Shown here one piece after another: positions 1-8,024 of a stretch of DNA of 64,000 bases. Numbering within the stretch: position 1 is the first letter of the stretch; every line of letters starts with the position of its first letter. The position numbers and the translations under genes are program-made. Origin of the DNA: Marinobacterium lacunae (GTDB lineage Bacteria; Pseudomonadota; Gammaproteobacteria; Pseudomonadales; Balneatricaceae); the NCBI RefSeq assembly GCF_000705555.1, contig NZ_JMQN01000040.1, forward strand, positions 248,001-312,000, given 5' to 3'. The notes beneath the pieces were generated by a model that was given only the letters and a program-made list of their open reading frames with translations, did not search any database and was not told the origin of the DNA.

Positions 1-42
1 TCGACTGAAATCGATTGAGGCTGACTTTGCGGCCCGGATTGA

Positions 43-939
43 TTACCAGTCGGTGTCCTTGATGTCCATGATGGCTGCGGTAACCCGTTTGCGCTTTTCG
101 CGAGAATCTGGTCGGGAGTTTTCATGGCCAGAGGCACCTGTCAATGTGGAATCACGCTCCTGCTGATAGCGTTTGTCGCGTGCATCCTGTGTTTGTTTCT
201 TTACCCACTCTCGTTTGACCCAAGCGAGAAACTTTTGATCCCAGTTACTCTCTTTTCGGTCTTTGTCGAGAAAATAGAGCACAAATTCATCGATGCAACC
301 GTCTGCAAAGTCTGCGGGAATGGCATAACGCGGCAGCATCTGATGGAACAGCTCTGACGGCTGCCAACCGATGAACATCGATTGCAATTTCTGATTGCGC
401 TGCTCGGCCTGCTCGAAAATCTCCTCAAGCTCATCCTTGTGCCGACGCCAGCCGATACTGCCGCCGAATGTAGGAGCAGGCCCGCGGCGCTGGGCAAGAT
501 TTGTCTGCCGGACAGGTCGGGGCGTCGGTGGCGGCTCATCGACCACTGGCAAACGACTCACCTGCTCGACAACAGGCGGGTTATGCCGCACGGGTATTTC
601 GGGCACCGGCTCCTGAACCTGAGGCCGTACAGCCGTGCTCACCTCTGGCGCCGGCATTCTCACACGCAGATTTCCGGCGCTCCCCCAGGTAATCTCAACC
701 AATCGCTCGGCGAGTAGCACATCACTGAGCGCACGCAATTGCGCCTCGTCCCAGAACGGCGCCAGTGCTTGCCACTGATCGCGCGAGAGCAGCAGCTCCG
801 AGCGGCCCTTCTCGTCGGTCATGCCATTACGCTCGGCCGCCTCATGATACAGGCCAAGCAGCAATGCAGGTTCCACCCCGATGCGGCAGGCCAGCGAGGG
901 GTAGATCAACATCGGCTTTTCCGGGAAGGTGAAACTCAT
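43..939 (-). CDS. DnaT-like ssDNA-binding protein
   Basis: A 298-residue protein. Its C-terminal third (about residues 190-255) has the hallmarks of the DnaT C-terminal single-stranded-DNA-binding domain: an acidic, aromatic helix followed by SNWDQKFLAWVKREW starting near residue 231. In that family this domain binds ssDNA and helps primosome assembly at restarted forks. The N-terminal 90 residues look like a small helical domain, and a long Pro/Val/Arg-rich linker (about 95-165) joins the two. The tail is very basic (REKRKR). No primosome partner is adjacent; the next gene on this strand is purU. A direct role in replication restart is inferred from the domain, not shown. No convincing ribosome site is seen before the ATG. 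Confidence 0.75.
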   Translation of the reverse strand: MSFTFPEKPMLIYPSLACRIGVEPALLLGLYHEAAERNGMTDEKGRSELLLSRDQWQALAPFWDEAQLRALSDVLLAERLVEITWGSAGNLRVRMPAPEVSTAVRPQVQEPVPEIPVRHNPPVVEQVSRLPVVDEPPPTPRPVRQTNLAQRRGPAPTFGGSIGWRRHKDELEEIFEQAEQRNQKLQSMFIGWQPSELFHQMLPRYAIPADFADGCIDEFVLYFLDKDRKESNWDQKFLAWVKREWVKKQTQDARDKRYQQERDSTLTGASGHENSRPDSREKRKRVTAAIMDIKDTDW

Positions 940-1005
940 AGGGGTCAGCAGACTCAGTTAGTGTGTTTACAGCATTACAGCTTAGCGTACAGGTGAGGAT
1001 ACCGG

Positions 1006-1860
1006 TCAGGAAAAAACCACCGTCTTGTTGCCATGAACCAGAACCCGATCTTCAAGATGCCAGCGCAAGCCGCGCGCCAGTGCCAGCTTCTCGACATCAC
1101 GCCCCAGACGCACCATCTCTTCAGGCAGATGACGGTGACTGACGCGAGTCACTTCCTGATCGATGATGGGGCCTGCGTCCAGTTCCGGCGTGACATAGTG
1201 ACAGGTTGCGCCGATCAGTTTCACGCCACGGTCATAGGCCTGATGATAGGGCCGCGCACCGGCGAACGACGGCAGGAAACTATGATGGATGTTGATGATT
1301 TTATGCGGGTAACGATCACACACTTCGGTGGGCAGTATCTGCATGTAACGCGCCAGCACAACGGTATCAGCGTCGTGTTCCCGGATCAGCGCGTCCACGC
1401 GCTCGAAATGGGGCTGCTTGTTTTCGGGGTCCACCGGCACACAAAAATAAGGAATGCCATGCCACTCCACCATTGAGCGCAAGTCTTCGTGGTTTGATAT
1501 AACGCAGGGAATCTCGCAGAACAGCTCGTTACTGTGATAGCGGTACAGCAGATCGGCCAGACAGTGAGATTCGCGGCTGGCCATCAGGATCACCTTTTTC
1601 GGCTGCATCGAATCGGTGATGCTCCACTCCATTGCAAAGGAGTTGGCTATCGGGTCGAAGGCTTCACGCAGACGCTCCAGCGAAAACGGAAGCGATGAGG
1701 CATTGATCTCCACGCGCATGAAGAAGTAGCCGCTGACCGGATCGGAATGCTGGTTGGCGTCGGTAATCGAGCCACCATGGCTGGAGATGAAATTACTGAC
1801 CATCGATACAATGCCCACACGGTCCGGGCATGAGAGGACCAAACGGTAACTACGTTCCAT
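1006..1860 (-). CDS. purU: Formyltetrahydrofolate deformylase
   Basis: Hydrolyses 10-formyl-THF to formate and THF, balancing one-carbon pools and supplying formate for PurT. The 284 residues match the usual PurU length. An N-terminal ACT domain (about 5-80) is followed by a formyltransferase-fold catalytic domain (about 88-270). The expected catalytic residues are present as N190 and H192 in NIHHSFLPSF and D228 in ELDAGP. The 38-residue spacing from Asn to Asp is the same as in PurN. The ATG at 1860 is supported by the immediate start of the ACT domain. It is monocistronic, with a gap of about 150 bp to the divergent phosphorylase gene. Confidence 0.95.
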   Translation of the reverse strand: MERSYRLVLSCPDRVGIVSMVSNFISSHGGSITDANQHSDPVSGYFFMRVEINASSLPFSLERLREAFDPIANSFAMEWSITDSMQPKKVILMASRESHCLADLLYRYHSNELFCEIPCVISNHEDLRSMVEWHGIPYFCVPVDPENKQPHFERVDALIREHDADTVVLARYMQILPTEVCDRYPHKIINIHHSFLPSFAGARPYHQAYDRGVKLIGATCHYVTPELDAGPIIDQEVTRVSHRHLPEEMVRLGRDVEKLALARGLRWHLEDRVLVHGNKTVVFS

Positions 1861-2015
1861 GAAGAGCGATCCTGCGCTGGCTAAAAACGAAAGAGCGGTA
1901 TTCTAACAGCCCAAGGCCCACTCAGGGAGTCCAAGACAGACTAGCATCATACTCGCCGGGAGGCCTTTGCGTTACTATCAGATAAAACATAACAACGGCA
2001 GAGGACCTGTCCGCC

Positions 2016-3551
2016 ATGAGTTTTACGCCCGAGAAGATGGCACCCCTTAAAGCCCGCCGTCTTGGAATCAATACCCATCACGAGCCCACACTCTACCTGC
2101 GCGAAGACAGTCCGGTCTGCCGCTCGGAGGGCTTTGAAAGCCTTTCGCGAATCACCGTAAACTGCCAGGACCGGCACATCATCGCCTCGTTGAACATCGT
2201 CTGCTCAGACCTGCTGGAGCCAGAGCAGGCCGGTTTTTCCGAGTCCGCCTGGCAGATGCTGGATTTGAAGCCAAACGCCGAGATATGGCTCTCGCACCCA
2301 CGCCCGGTACAATCCCTCTCCTATGTGCGCGCCAAAGTCTATGGGCACGAACTGGACGAGTTGCAACTGCAAAGCATCATCAACGATATTGTCGAAGGTC
2401 GCTATGCTGATGTGCATCTGGCCGCCTTTATCACCGCCTGCGGCGACGATTCACTGAGCGACAGAGAGATCACTGCGCTGACCGAAGCGATGGTCAAGGC
2501 CGGAAGCCGCATCGACTGGGGGCTGGAGCAGGTCATTGATAAACACTGCGTAGGCGGACTCCCCGGAAACCGCACCACACCCATCATTGTATCGATCCTT
2601 ACCGCCTGTGGCCTGACTGTACCTAAGACCTCCTCTCGCGCTATTACGTCTCCGGCGGGCACCGCCGACACCATGGAAACGTTGACCGAAGTGGCCCTAT
2701 CACTGGAGCAGATGCGTACTGTCGTCAACCGAGAAAAGGGCTGCCTGGCCTGGGGTGGATCGGTACGCTTAAGCCCTGCCGACGACATGTTGATTCAGGT
2801 CGAGCGGGCACTGGATATCGACAGCGAAGGTCAACTGATCGCCTCGGTGCTGTCAAAGAAGCTGGCCGCCGGCGCAACCCATGTGCTGATCGACATACCG
2901 GTCGGCCCCACCGCCAAAGTCCGCAGTCAGGAGGCAGCCGAGCGACTGTCCGAGAGTTTCAAGACGGTCGCGCACAACCTTGGCCTGCAGCTGGACGTAC
3001 TGCTTACCGATGGCAGCCAGCCGATCGGTCGCGGCATAGGCCCGGCGCTTGAGGCTAGAGATATTCTGGCGGTATTGCAAAACAAGCCGGACGCCCCAAG
3101 CGACCTGCGAGATCGAGCCACACTGATCGCCGGCGCCATGCTGGAAATGGTTGGAGAATCCGCCCCCGGGAAAGGTCAGCAGCGGGCAATGGAAAAAATA
3201 ACCTCCGGCGAAGCCTGGGACCGTTTCCGACGGATCTGCGAAGCACAGGGCGGTCTGAAAAAGCCACCGGTCGCACCCTATCGCTATGCGCTGGTCGCGC
3301 CCAGCGATTGCGAGGTACTCGACGTCGACAATCGCCAGTTGGCCAAAATCGCCAAATTGGCCGGTGCTCCGGCCGACCCGGCCGCGGGCATCGAACTGCA
3401 CGTCAAGATCGGCGACAAAGTTGAGCAATACCAGCCTCTGCTGACGATCCATGCCGAAAACGCCGGCGAATTGAATTACGCCGTTGACTACCTGACCGAC
3501 CACGAACTGGTATTGACGCTGAGCAGTAACGGCAAGGAGAGCACCCGATGA
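2016..3551 (+). CDS. Thymidine/AMP phosphorylase family protein
   Basis: A 511-residue member of the nucleoside phosphorylase class II superfamily. It belongs to the long form typified by archaeal AMP phosphorylase (DeoA) rather than the roughly 440-residue E. coli thymidine phosphorylase. It has an extra N-terminal domain of about 85 residues. The phosphate/substrate loop reads DKHCVGGLPGNRTTP (about 175-189) and KTSSRAITSPAGT (about 204-216), both characteristic of the AMP phosphorylase branch. These enzymes split a nucleoside or nucleotide with phosphate to give base plus ribose 1-phosphate or ribose 1,5-bisphosphate; which substrate is used here is not visible. Its stop overlaps the start of the PRPP-synthetase-like gene by 4 bp (ATGA), so the two are translationally coupled. 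Confidence 0.85.
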   Translation: MSFTPEKMAPLKARRLGINTHHEPTLYLREDSPVCRSEGFESLSRITVNCQDRHIIASLNIVCSDLLEPEQAGFSESAWQMLDLKPNAEIWLSHPRPVQSLSYVRAKVYGHELDELQLQSIINDIVEGRYADVHLAAFITACGDDSLSDREITALTEAMVKAGSRIDWGLEQVIDKHCVGGLPGNRTTPIIVSILTACGLTVPKTSSRAITSPAGTADTMETLTEVALSLEQMRTVVNREKGCLAWGGSVRLSPADDMLIQVERALDIDSEGQLIASVLSKKLAAGATHVLIDIPVGPTAKVRSQEAAERLSESFKTVAHNLGLQLDVLLTDGSQPIGRGIGPALEARDILAVLQNKPDAPSDLRDRATLIAGAMLEMVGESAPGKGQQRAMEKITSGEAWDRFRRICEAQGGLKKPPVAPYRYALVAPSDCEVLDVDNRQLAKIAKLAGAPADPAAGIELHVKIGDKVEQYQPLLTIHAENAGELNYAVDYLTDHELVLTLSSNGKESTR

Positions 3552-4438
3552 AACCGGTCCTTTTCAACTTGGATTCCGATCCAGACCTGTCCACTCGTCT
3601 GCGCAGGGCCCTGAATGCCGACGCCGGAGAGCTCGAACAGCGCCATTTCCCCGATGGCGAGAGTTATCTTCGCGTCCATAGCGATGTTGACTCTCGCGAC
3701 TGCCTGATTCTGTGCAACCTTTACCGGCCGGACGAAAAATGCCTACGCCTGTTTTTTTTGGCCGATACCCTACGCGATCTTGGCGCCCATCGAATTGGCC
3801 TGATAACCCCTTACCTGCCCTACATGCGCCAAGACAAACGCTTTCAACCAGGAGAGTGCATCAGCTCACGCCCCTTCGCGCGATTACTGTCGGACGCGTT
3901 TGACCTGCTGGTGACCACCGATCCGCATCTGCACCGCTATAACTCACTGGACGAGATCTATACCCTGAAAAGCCGCGTGGTCCATGCGGCCCCCATGATC
4001 GCCGAATGGATACAGCAACACATCAAATCTCCACTTTTGATAGGCCCGGACAGCGAAAGCGAACAGTGGGTGTCCCATGTAGCCAGCTTGGCCGGGGCAC
4101 CGTTTCAAGTGCTCCGCAAGGAGCGCCACGGTGACTATGACGTCAGCGTCTCACTCCCCGATGTCGACCGCTGGCGAGAACACACGCCAGTGCTGGTCGA
4201 CGACATCATCTCCAGCGGACGCACCATGCTTGAGACGCTGGACCATCTGGCAGCTCAGGAGCTGCCGCGCGCGACTGTCATCGCCGTTCACGGTCTGTTT
4301 GCCGGTGACGCCTGGCGCCAGTTGCAGTCTCGTGCTGATGTTATCACCTGCGAAGCGGTTCCCCATCCAAGCAATGGCATCAGCCTTTCAGCAGCACTGG
4401 CCACCGCGATGGCGGAACTCCTCTCGGAGACCGATTGA
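3548..4438 (+). CDS. Ribose-phosphate pyrophosphokinase-like protein
   Basis: A 296-residue PRPP synthetase homologue, slightly shorter than the housekeeping enzyme (about 310-315). It retains the FPDGE motif (34-38), the DPHLHRYN element (125-132), a flexible-loop RKERHGDYD (190-198) and the PRPP-binding loop DDIISSGRT (218-226). Prs makes PRPP from ribose 5-phosphate and ATP. The gene sits in a two-gene operon behind an AMP/thymidine phosphorylase-like gene, and the usual ispE-prs neighbourhood is absent, so it is probably a second, specialised Prs. A role in recycling the phosphorylated ribose released by its partner is an inference. Confidence 0.85.
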   Translation: MKPVLFNLDSDPDLSTRLRRALNADAGELEQRHFPDGESYLRVHSDVDSRDCLILCNLYRPDEKCLRLFFLADTLRDLGAHRIGLITPYLPYMRQDKRFQPGECISSRPFARLLSDAFDLLVTTDPHLHRYNSLDEIYTLKSRVVHAAPMIAEWIQQHIKSPLLIGPDSESEQWVSHVASLAGAPFQVLRKERHGDYDVSVSLPDVDRWREHTPVLVDDIISSGRTMLETLDHLAAQELPRATVIAVHGLFAGDAWRQLQSRADVITCEAVPHPSNGISLSAALATAMAELLSETD

Positions 4439-4542
4439 TGCAGAACTGAAATGGCATTGATGCAGCCTGTGCACTGGTCGTGAATATAGTAAGCAGGCAT
4501 CATTGAGGGCTTCGCGATACAGTGAAAAAGGATACACCCACG

Positions 4543-5280
4543 ATGAACGCCGTTATTGAGCTGCTAAAACAGCACCGCTCCATTCGCAAGTTCCGCCCGG
4601 ATGCAATCGAGCAGGAGACACTCAATACCCTGATCGAAGCAGGGCAATGCGCTGCTACCTCCAGCTTCATTCAGGCCTGCACGGTCATTCAGGTCGATAA
4701 TCCAACGCTTAGAACCGAGCTGGCCGAGTGCGCCGGCAATCAGGCATATGTCGCCAGCGCTCCGCGTTTTCTCGTGTTCTGCGCCGACATGCGCCGCCAT
4801 CAGCTGGCCTGCGAAATGCACGGAGCCGAGATGCAGTCGGGTTATACCGAGCAGTTTTTAACCGCCTCGCTCGACTGTGCCCTATTCGCACAGAACGTTG
4901 CCGTAGCGGCCGAATCCATGGGGCTTGGCCTTGTGTACATAGGTGGTCTGCGCAACCAGATTGAACGCGTCTCCGATCTGCTGCAACTGCCTGAACTGGT
5001 CTACCCGGTCTTCGGTTTGTGTCTTGGCTTCCCTGATCAGGACCCCGAAACCAAACCCCGCCTGCCGCTTAATGTCGTGCTCAAACAGGACCGTTACGAC
5101 GACACCCAGGACCATGATGCAATCAAGGCCTACGACGAGCAGGTACTTGAGTACTACAGAACGCGCACCGGCGGCACCAAGGAGATGACCTGGAGCGGTC
5201 AGATTTCAGAAATGCTGGTGAAAGAGGCACGCCCGCATATGCTGCCTTACCTGCAGTCACGCGGCTTCCTAAAACAGTAG
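4543..5280 (+). CDS. nfsA: Oxygen-insensitive NADPH nitroreductase
   Basis: FMN-dependent flavoreductase of the NfsA/Frp branch, which reduces nitroaromatics and quinones with NADPH by two-electron steps in the cytoplasm. The family signatures are clear: N-terminal HRSIRKF for FMN phosphate binding, the ATSSSF-like segment (AATSSFIQ), GLVYIGGLRNQIE and FGLCLGFP. The length of 245 residues matches NfsA. The ATG at 4543 is preferred over an in-frame GTG at 4522 because an AAAAAGGA ribosome site lies about 10 bases before it. It stands alone, followed by a good terminator. Confidence 0.9.
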   Translation: MNAVIELLKQHRSIRKFRPDAIEQETLNTLIEAGQCAATSSFIQACTVIQVDNPTLRTELAECAGNQAYVASAPRFLVFCADMRRHQLACEMHGAEMQSGYTEQFLTASLDCALFAQNVAVAAESMGLGLVYIGGLRNQIERVSDLLQLPELVYPVFGLCLGFPDQDPETKPRLPLNVVLKQDRYDDTQDHDAIKAYDEQVLEYYRTRTGGTKEMTWSGQISEMLVKEARPHMLPYLQSRGFLKQ

Positions 5281-5297
5281 ACCGGCCTGGCAAACAT

Positions 5298-5326
5298 GCC
5301 CGTCATTGCCTGAATGACGGGCTTTT
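5298..5326 (+). terminator. Rho-independent terminator after nfsA
   Basis: The perfect 10-bp arms GCCCGTCATT and AATGACGGGC flank a 5-base loop and are followed by TTTT. It lies 17 bases after the nfsA stop, so it closes that transcript. Confidence 0.8.
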
Positions 5327-5398
5327 CGATAGGCAGCGCGCGCACTCTCGTCTATGCTGAAAATGTACTCAAGCAATCAGCCGAGAGATGTGAACATT

Positions 5399-5722
5399 AT
5401 GCCTGAACGACACATCAACTCCCTGCTCTCCGAGCTTGAAAGCCGCTCTCGCCGAGTGGCCAGCGAACGAGAAGTTACCCTCAAGATCGATAACGAAGAC
5501 CTGATTCGACTCAAGGCATTGGCGGAGGTGTATGGCCTTAGCATCGACGAGGTCAGCGCCTGCCTCTTGCACCAGGTACTCGTCGAAGTTGAAGAGAAGA
5601 TGCCCTACCGTGCGGGCTCTCGCATTATACGGGTCGAAGACGACGACCCGGTGTATGAAGACATCGGCCCGACACCGCGTTATCTGGAAGCCAAACGGCG
5701 CATCGAGCAAGAGTGCGCCTGA
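5399..5722 (+). CDS. Small protein, possible ribbon-helix-helix
   Basis: A 107-residue protein I do not recognise by name. Residues about 22-65 read as a short strand (VTLKID) followed by two helices separated by a G-L-S turn (LIRLKALAEVYGLSIDEVS). That is the pattern of ribbon-helix-helix (CopG/Arc-like) DNA-binding or antitoxin proteins. The remainder is acidic and ends in a charged helix. The ATG at 5399 has a GAGAG motif 11 bases upstream; an in-frame ATG at 5354 has none. No toxin-like partner follows, so an antitoxin role is not supported. Confidence 0.6.
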   Translation: MPERHINSLLSELESRSRRVASEREVTLKIDNEDLIRLKALAEVYGLSIDEVSACLLHQVLVEVEEKMPYRAGSRIIRVEDDDPVYEDIGPTPRYLEAKRRIEQECA

Positions 5723-5802
5723 CCGATCAAGCGGCCTGCTAAAAGCGCTGCCAAGTCAACAGTTCAGCACCAGACTTGCTGTTGCCTCTACAGCGAAGGA
5801 CA

Positions 5803-6849
5803 ATGCGCCTCTGCGTCAGCCCTGCATCTCTACGGAGGCCGCTTATCAACATCATCAAGTCAGTTCCAACCAACATCATTACCGGTTTTCTAGGTGCCGG
5901 AAAAACCACAGCGATCAATCGCCTGCTGGCCAACAAGCCGCCATCGGAACGTTGGGCCGTACTGGTCAACGAGTTCGGTCAAATCGGTGTCGACCAATCC
6001 TTGATCGACAACGACGAAGCCGTCCATATTCAGGAGATCCCGGGAGGCTGCCTCTGCTGCGCACGCGGGCCGCAACTGCGCGTCGCGTTGACCCGCCTGC
6101 TGCGCACCGCCAAACCAGACCGACTGATCATCGAGCCTACGGGGCTTGGCCACCCTGTCGGTATCGTCGATCTGCTGCTGGGGCCTGATTTTGCGTCGGT
6201 GATCGATCTGCGCTCCATGATCTGTCTGATCGATCCGCGTGTGTTGGAGCAACCCGAAATTCTGTCACACCCGGTATTCGGGGTTCAGATCGGCATGGCT
6301 GATATTCTGGTCATTAACAAGTCCGACCTCTGCACAGCAGAGCAGCTTGCCGAAGCACAGGCGCTGTCCGACAACATGTTCCCGCCCAAACACCAGGTCC
6401 TCACAACTTCCATGGGAGAGTTGAACCCTGATTGCCTGGATGCAGTGGCCGGTGCCCACACAAGACGCTCAGGCGGAGCGCTGCGCCCAGCCGCATCTGG
6501 CGTTCAAGAACCACCACCTGACAACGCAATGACCGCGACGCCCGGTTGCCCGGCATTTTTCTCCGGTGAGATGGAGGGCTTTTTCAGCCAAAGCTGGCTC
6601 TTCAGTGCAGAGGACAGCTTCGATACGAACCGCATAACAGACCTGCTCGATCAACAACGTGATTGCCTGCGCGTTAAAGGCGCTATACGCATCGGGCATA
6701 CATGGATCGGCTACAATCGGATGCTGTCGGATCGGACGATCACGCAACTGGCCTGGCGAAGGGATTCACGTATCGAATTACTGTCGGCAGAACCGCTGAA
6801 TATCGACGCGCTGACGAACGAACTGCTGCGCTGTCTTAAAAGCGTATGA
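5803..6849 (+). CDS. CobW/ZNG family GTP-binding protein
   Basis: COG0523 P-loop GTPase, a family of metal chaperones or insertases for zinc, cobalt or iron enzymes. Walker A GFLGAGKT lies at about 28-35. The conserved metal-binding CLCC motif is at 83-86, directly after GG, and NKSD for guanine recognition follows. A low-complexity linker leads into a CobW_C domain ending the protein (about 250-348). The start is uncertain. The ATG at 5803 has GAAGGA only two bases before it. A near-perfect ACGGAGG (5832-5838) sits six bases before an in-frame ATC (5845) that would start just ahead of the P-loop strand. No Zur-type site was recognised, so the metal is unknown. Confidence 0.85.
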   Translation: MRLCVSPASLRRPLINIIKSVPTNIITGFLGAGKTTAINRLLANKPPSERWAVLVNEFGQIGVDQSLIDNDEAVHIQEIPGGCLCCARGPQLRVALTRLLRTAKPDRLIIEPTGLGHPVGIVDLLLGPDFASVIDLRSMICLIDPRVLEQPEILSHPVFGVQIGMADILVINKSDLCTAEQLAEAQALSDNMFPPKHQVLTTSMGELNPDCLDAVAGAHTRRSGGALRPAASGVQEPPPDNAMTATPGCPAFFSGEMEGFFSQSWLFSAEDSFDTNRITDLLDQQRDCLRVKGAIRIGHTWIGYNRMLSDRTITQLAWRRDSRIELLSAEPLNIDALTNELLRCLKSV

Positions 6850-6897
6850 CAAAAGAGCGCGAGCTAATCGCGAGGGGATAAAGCGGAAAAGCGAAGA

Positions 6898-6916
6898 GCG
6901 GGCACGAAGTGTCCGC
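6898..6916. terminator. Possible bidirectional terminator hairpin
   Basis: The arms GCGGGCAC and GTGTCCGC (one G-U pair) enclose a 3-base loop between the convergent CobW and cold-shock genes. The T-runs on both sides are weak, so the call is tentative. Confidence 0.35.
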
Positions 6917-6936
6917 CCTTCTGTATACGGCGTTAC

Positions 6937-7149
6937 TTACGCGACGACCGTTACGTTCTCAGCCTGAGGACCTTTCTGGCCCTGAGTTACTTCGAAAGTA
7001 ACCTGCTGGTTTTCGTGCAGTGTACGACGGCCAGTGCCGTTGATTGCGCGGAAGTGAACGAATACGTCAGGACCGTTTTCCTGCTGGATGAAGCCGAAGC
7101 CTTTCTCATCGTTGAACCATTTAACGGTGCCGGTTACGAGCTGTGACAT
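6937..7149 (-). CDS. Cold-shock domain protein (CspA family)
   Basis: A 70-residue single cold-shock domain that binds single-stranded RNA or DNA and melts mRNA structure. RNP1 (KGFGFI, 16-21) and RNP2 (VFVHF, 29-33) are intact. The start is the ATG at 7149, with an AGAGG site seven bases upstream; a longer in-frame reading has no ribosome site. A small hairpin (CCAGC/GCTGG, 7178-7192) lies in the leader just before the ribosome site, which may matter for temperature-dependent translation. Whether this paralogue is cold-induced cannot be told from the sequence. Confidence 0.95.
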   Translation of the reverse strand: MSQLVTGTVKWFNDEKGFGFIQQENGPDVFVHFRAINGTGRRTLHENQQVTFEVTQGQKGPQAENVTVVA

Positions 7150-8024
7150 GTTTTGCCTCTTTCTTTTTTCTTTCATACCAGCGAAAAGCTGGCGACTTCT
7201 TTCCGGTCGAAATCCTGTATCCCGACCTGGTTCTTAACAAGTTCGGGCCTATCCCGAATCCTGTGTGGCGCTGATCGACTACCCGAGTCAAACCTCGCCG
7301 TTCCGGCAACCGCGCGCTGAATTACCCGCGGCGCTGAACACGTTTGACGCAACGCCAAGGCGCTGCGTCGGGCCCTGGCTCACCCTACCGGAACTCTCAC
7401 GGTGCTATCCCCGGACAAACGGCAAGCGGAAACAGCACGAACAGAAAGCGTTCGCACACCATCGGCAATCGTTTGTGTCAAACAGGGAACGTCGGCCGGG
7501 ATGGCCGTAAGATGAGAGCTGGTAGACACTTCAAAGGCCGTCGGTCCCTGACTTTTGGATCGTACCGGCAATTTATGAAGCTTTGCGGTCAAAAACCCGC
7601 TAACTGTGTGTAGCATCAAACTCAATGAAACTCCGAACCAGCTTACCCGCTGGCGGGCCCGGTCTTGCTGTATCGCGTCCACTACGATGGAAGTTTATAT
7701 CCAACGTCTTGGATCCGCCTCAAAACACGCTATTTTCGCGCTTAAAAATTGCCGACCGGAGGACAACCTTTTCCGCATAATACTCCAGTTCAAACCAATT
7801 ACAATGGTCTAGACTGGCGATATGCTCCCCTTTCATCAATTTCTTACATACTGGTCTAAGACCAATTACTTTGACTCCAAACGCCCGCCGGTGCTCCCGG
7901 TTGCCAAAAAGCTGTGCAATACTTGACCGACACCACATAAGGCAATTGGTGCACAAACCGTTATACGAGCACTCGGCAGCCTGATCGTGAATTCGGCTTG
8001 ATTATGGACAATCGGAGTAGACGG
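7150..8024. other. Gene-poor intergenic region
   Basis: About 870 bases between the divergent csp and chemoreceptor genes. Open frames here (for example 7380-7682 minus and 7265-7510 plus) lack ribosome sites and recognisable protein character. The half near 7150-7300 is the csp leader and promoter zone. The half near 7780-7870 carries two palindromic operator-like sequences. No RNA gene is recognisable between them. Confidence 0.6.
7807..7864. promoter_or_regulatory. Two GntR-type palindromes upstream of chemoreceptor
   Basis: TGGTCTAAGACCA (7852-7864) is a perfect inverted repeat around one base, flanked by AC and AT. It resembles operators of FadR/PdhR-type GntR regulators (TGGT...ACCA). 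GTCTAGAC within TGGTCTAGACTGG (7807-7814) is a second, related palindrome about 45 bp upstream. Both lie 160-220 bp before the chemoreceptor start. The binding protein is unknown. Confidence 0.4.

Noticed and set aside
2853-3503. Open frame of 216 codons on the minus strand
   Set aside because: Opposite the phosphorylase gene and lacking any known motif; a shadow frame.
7380-7682. Possible 100-codon gene in the csp-chemoreceptor gap
   Set aside because: No ribosome site and no recognisable protein character; several other frames of similar size overlap it.
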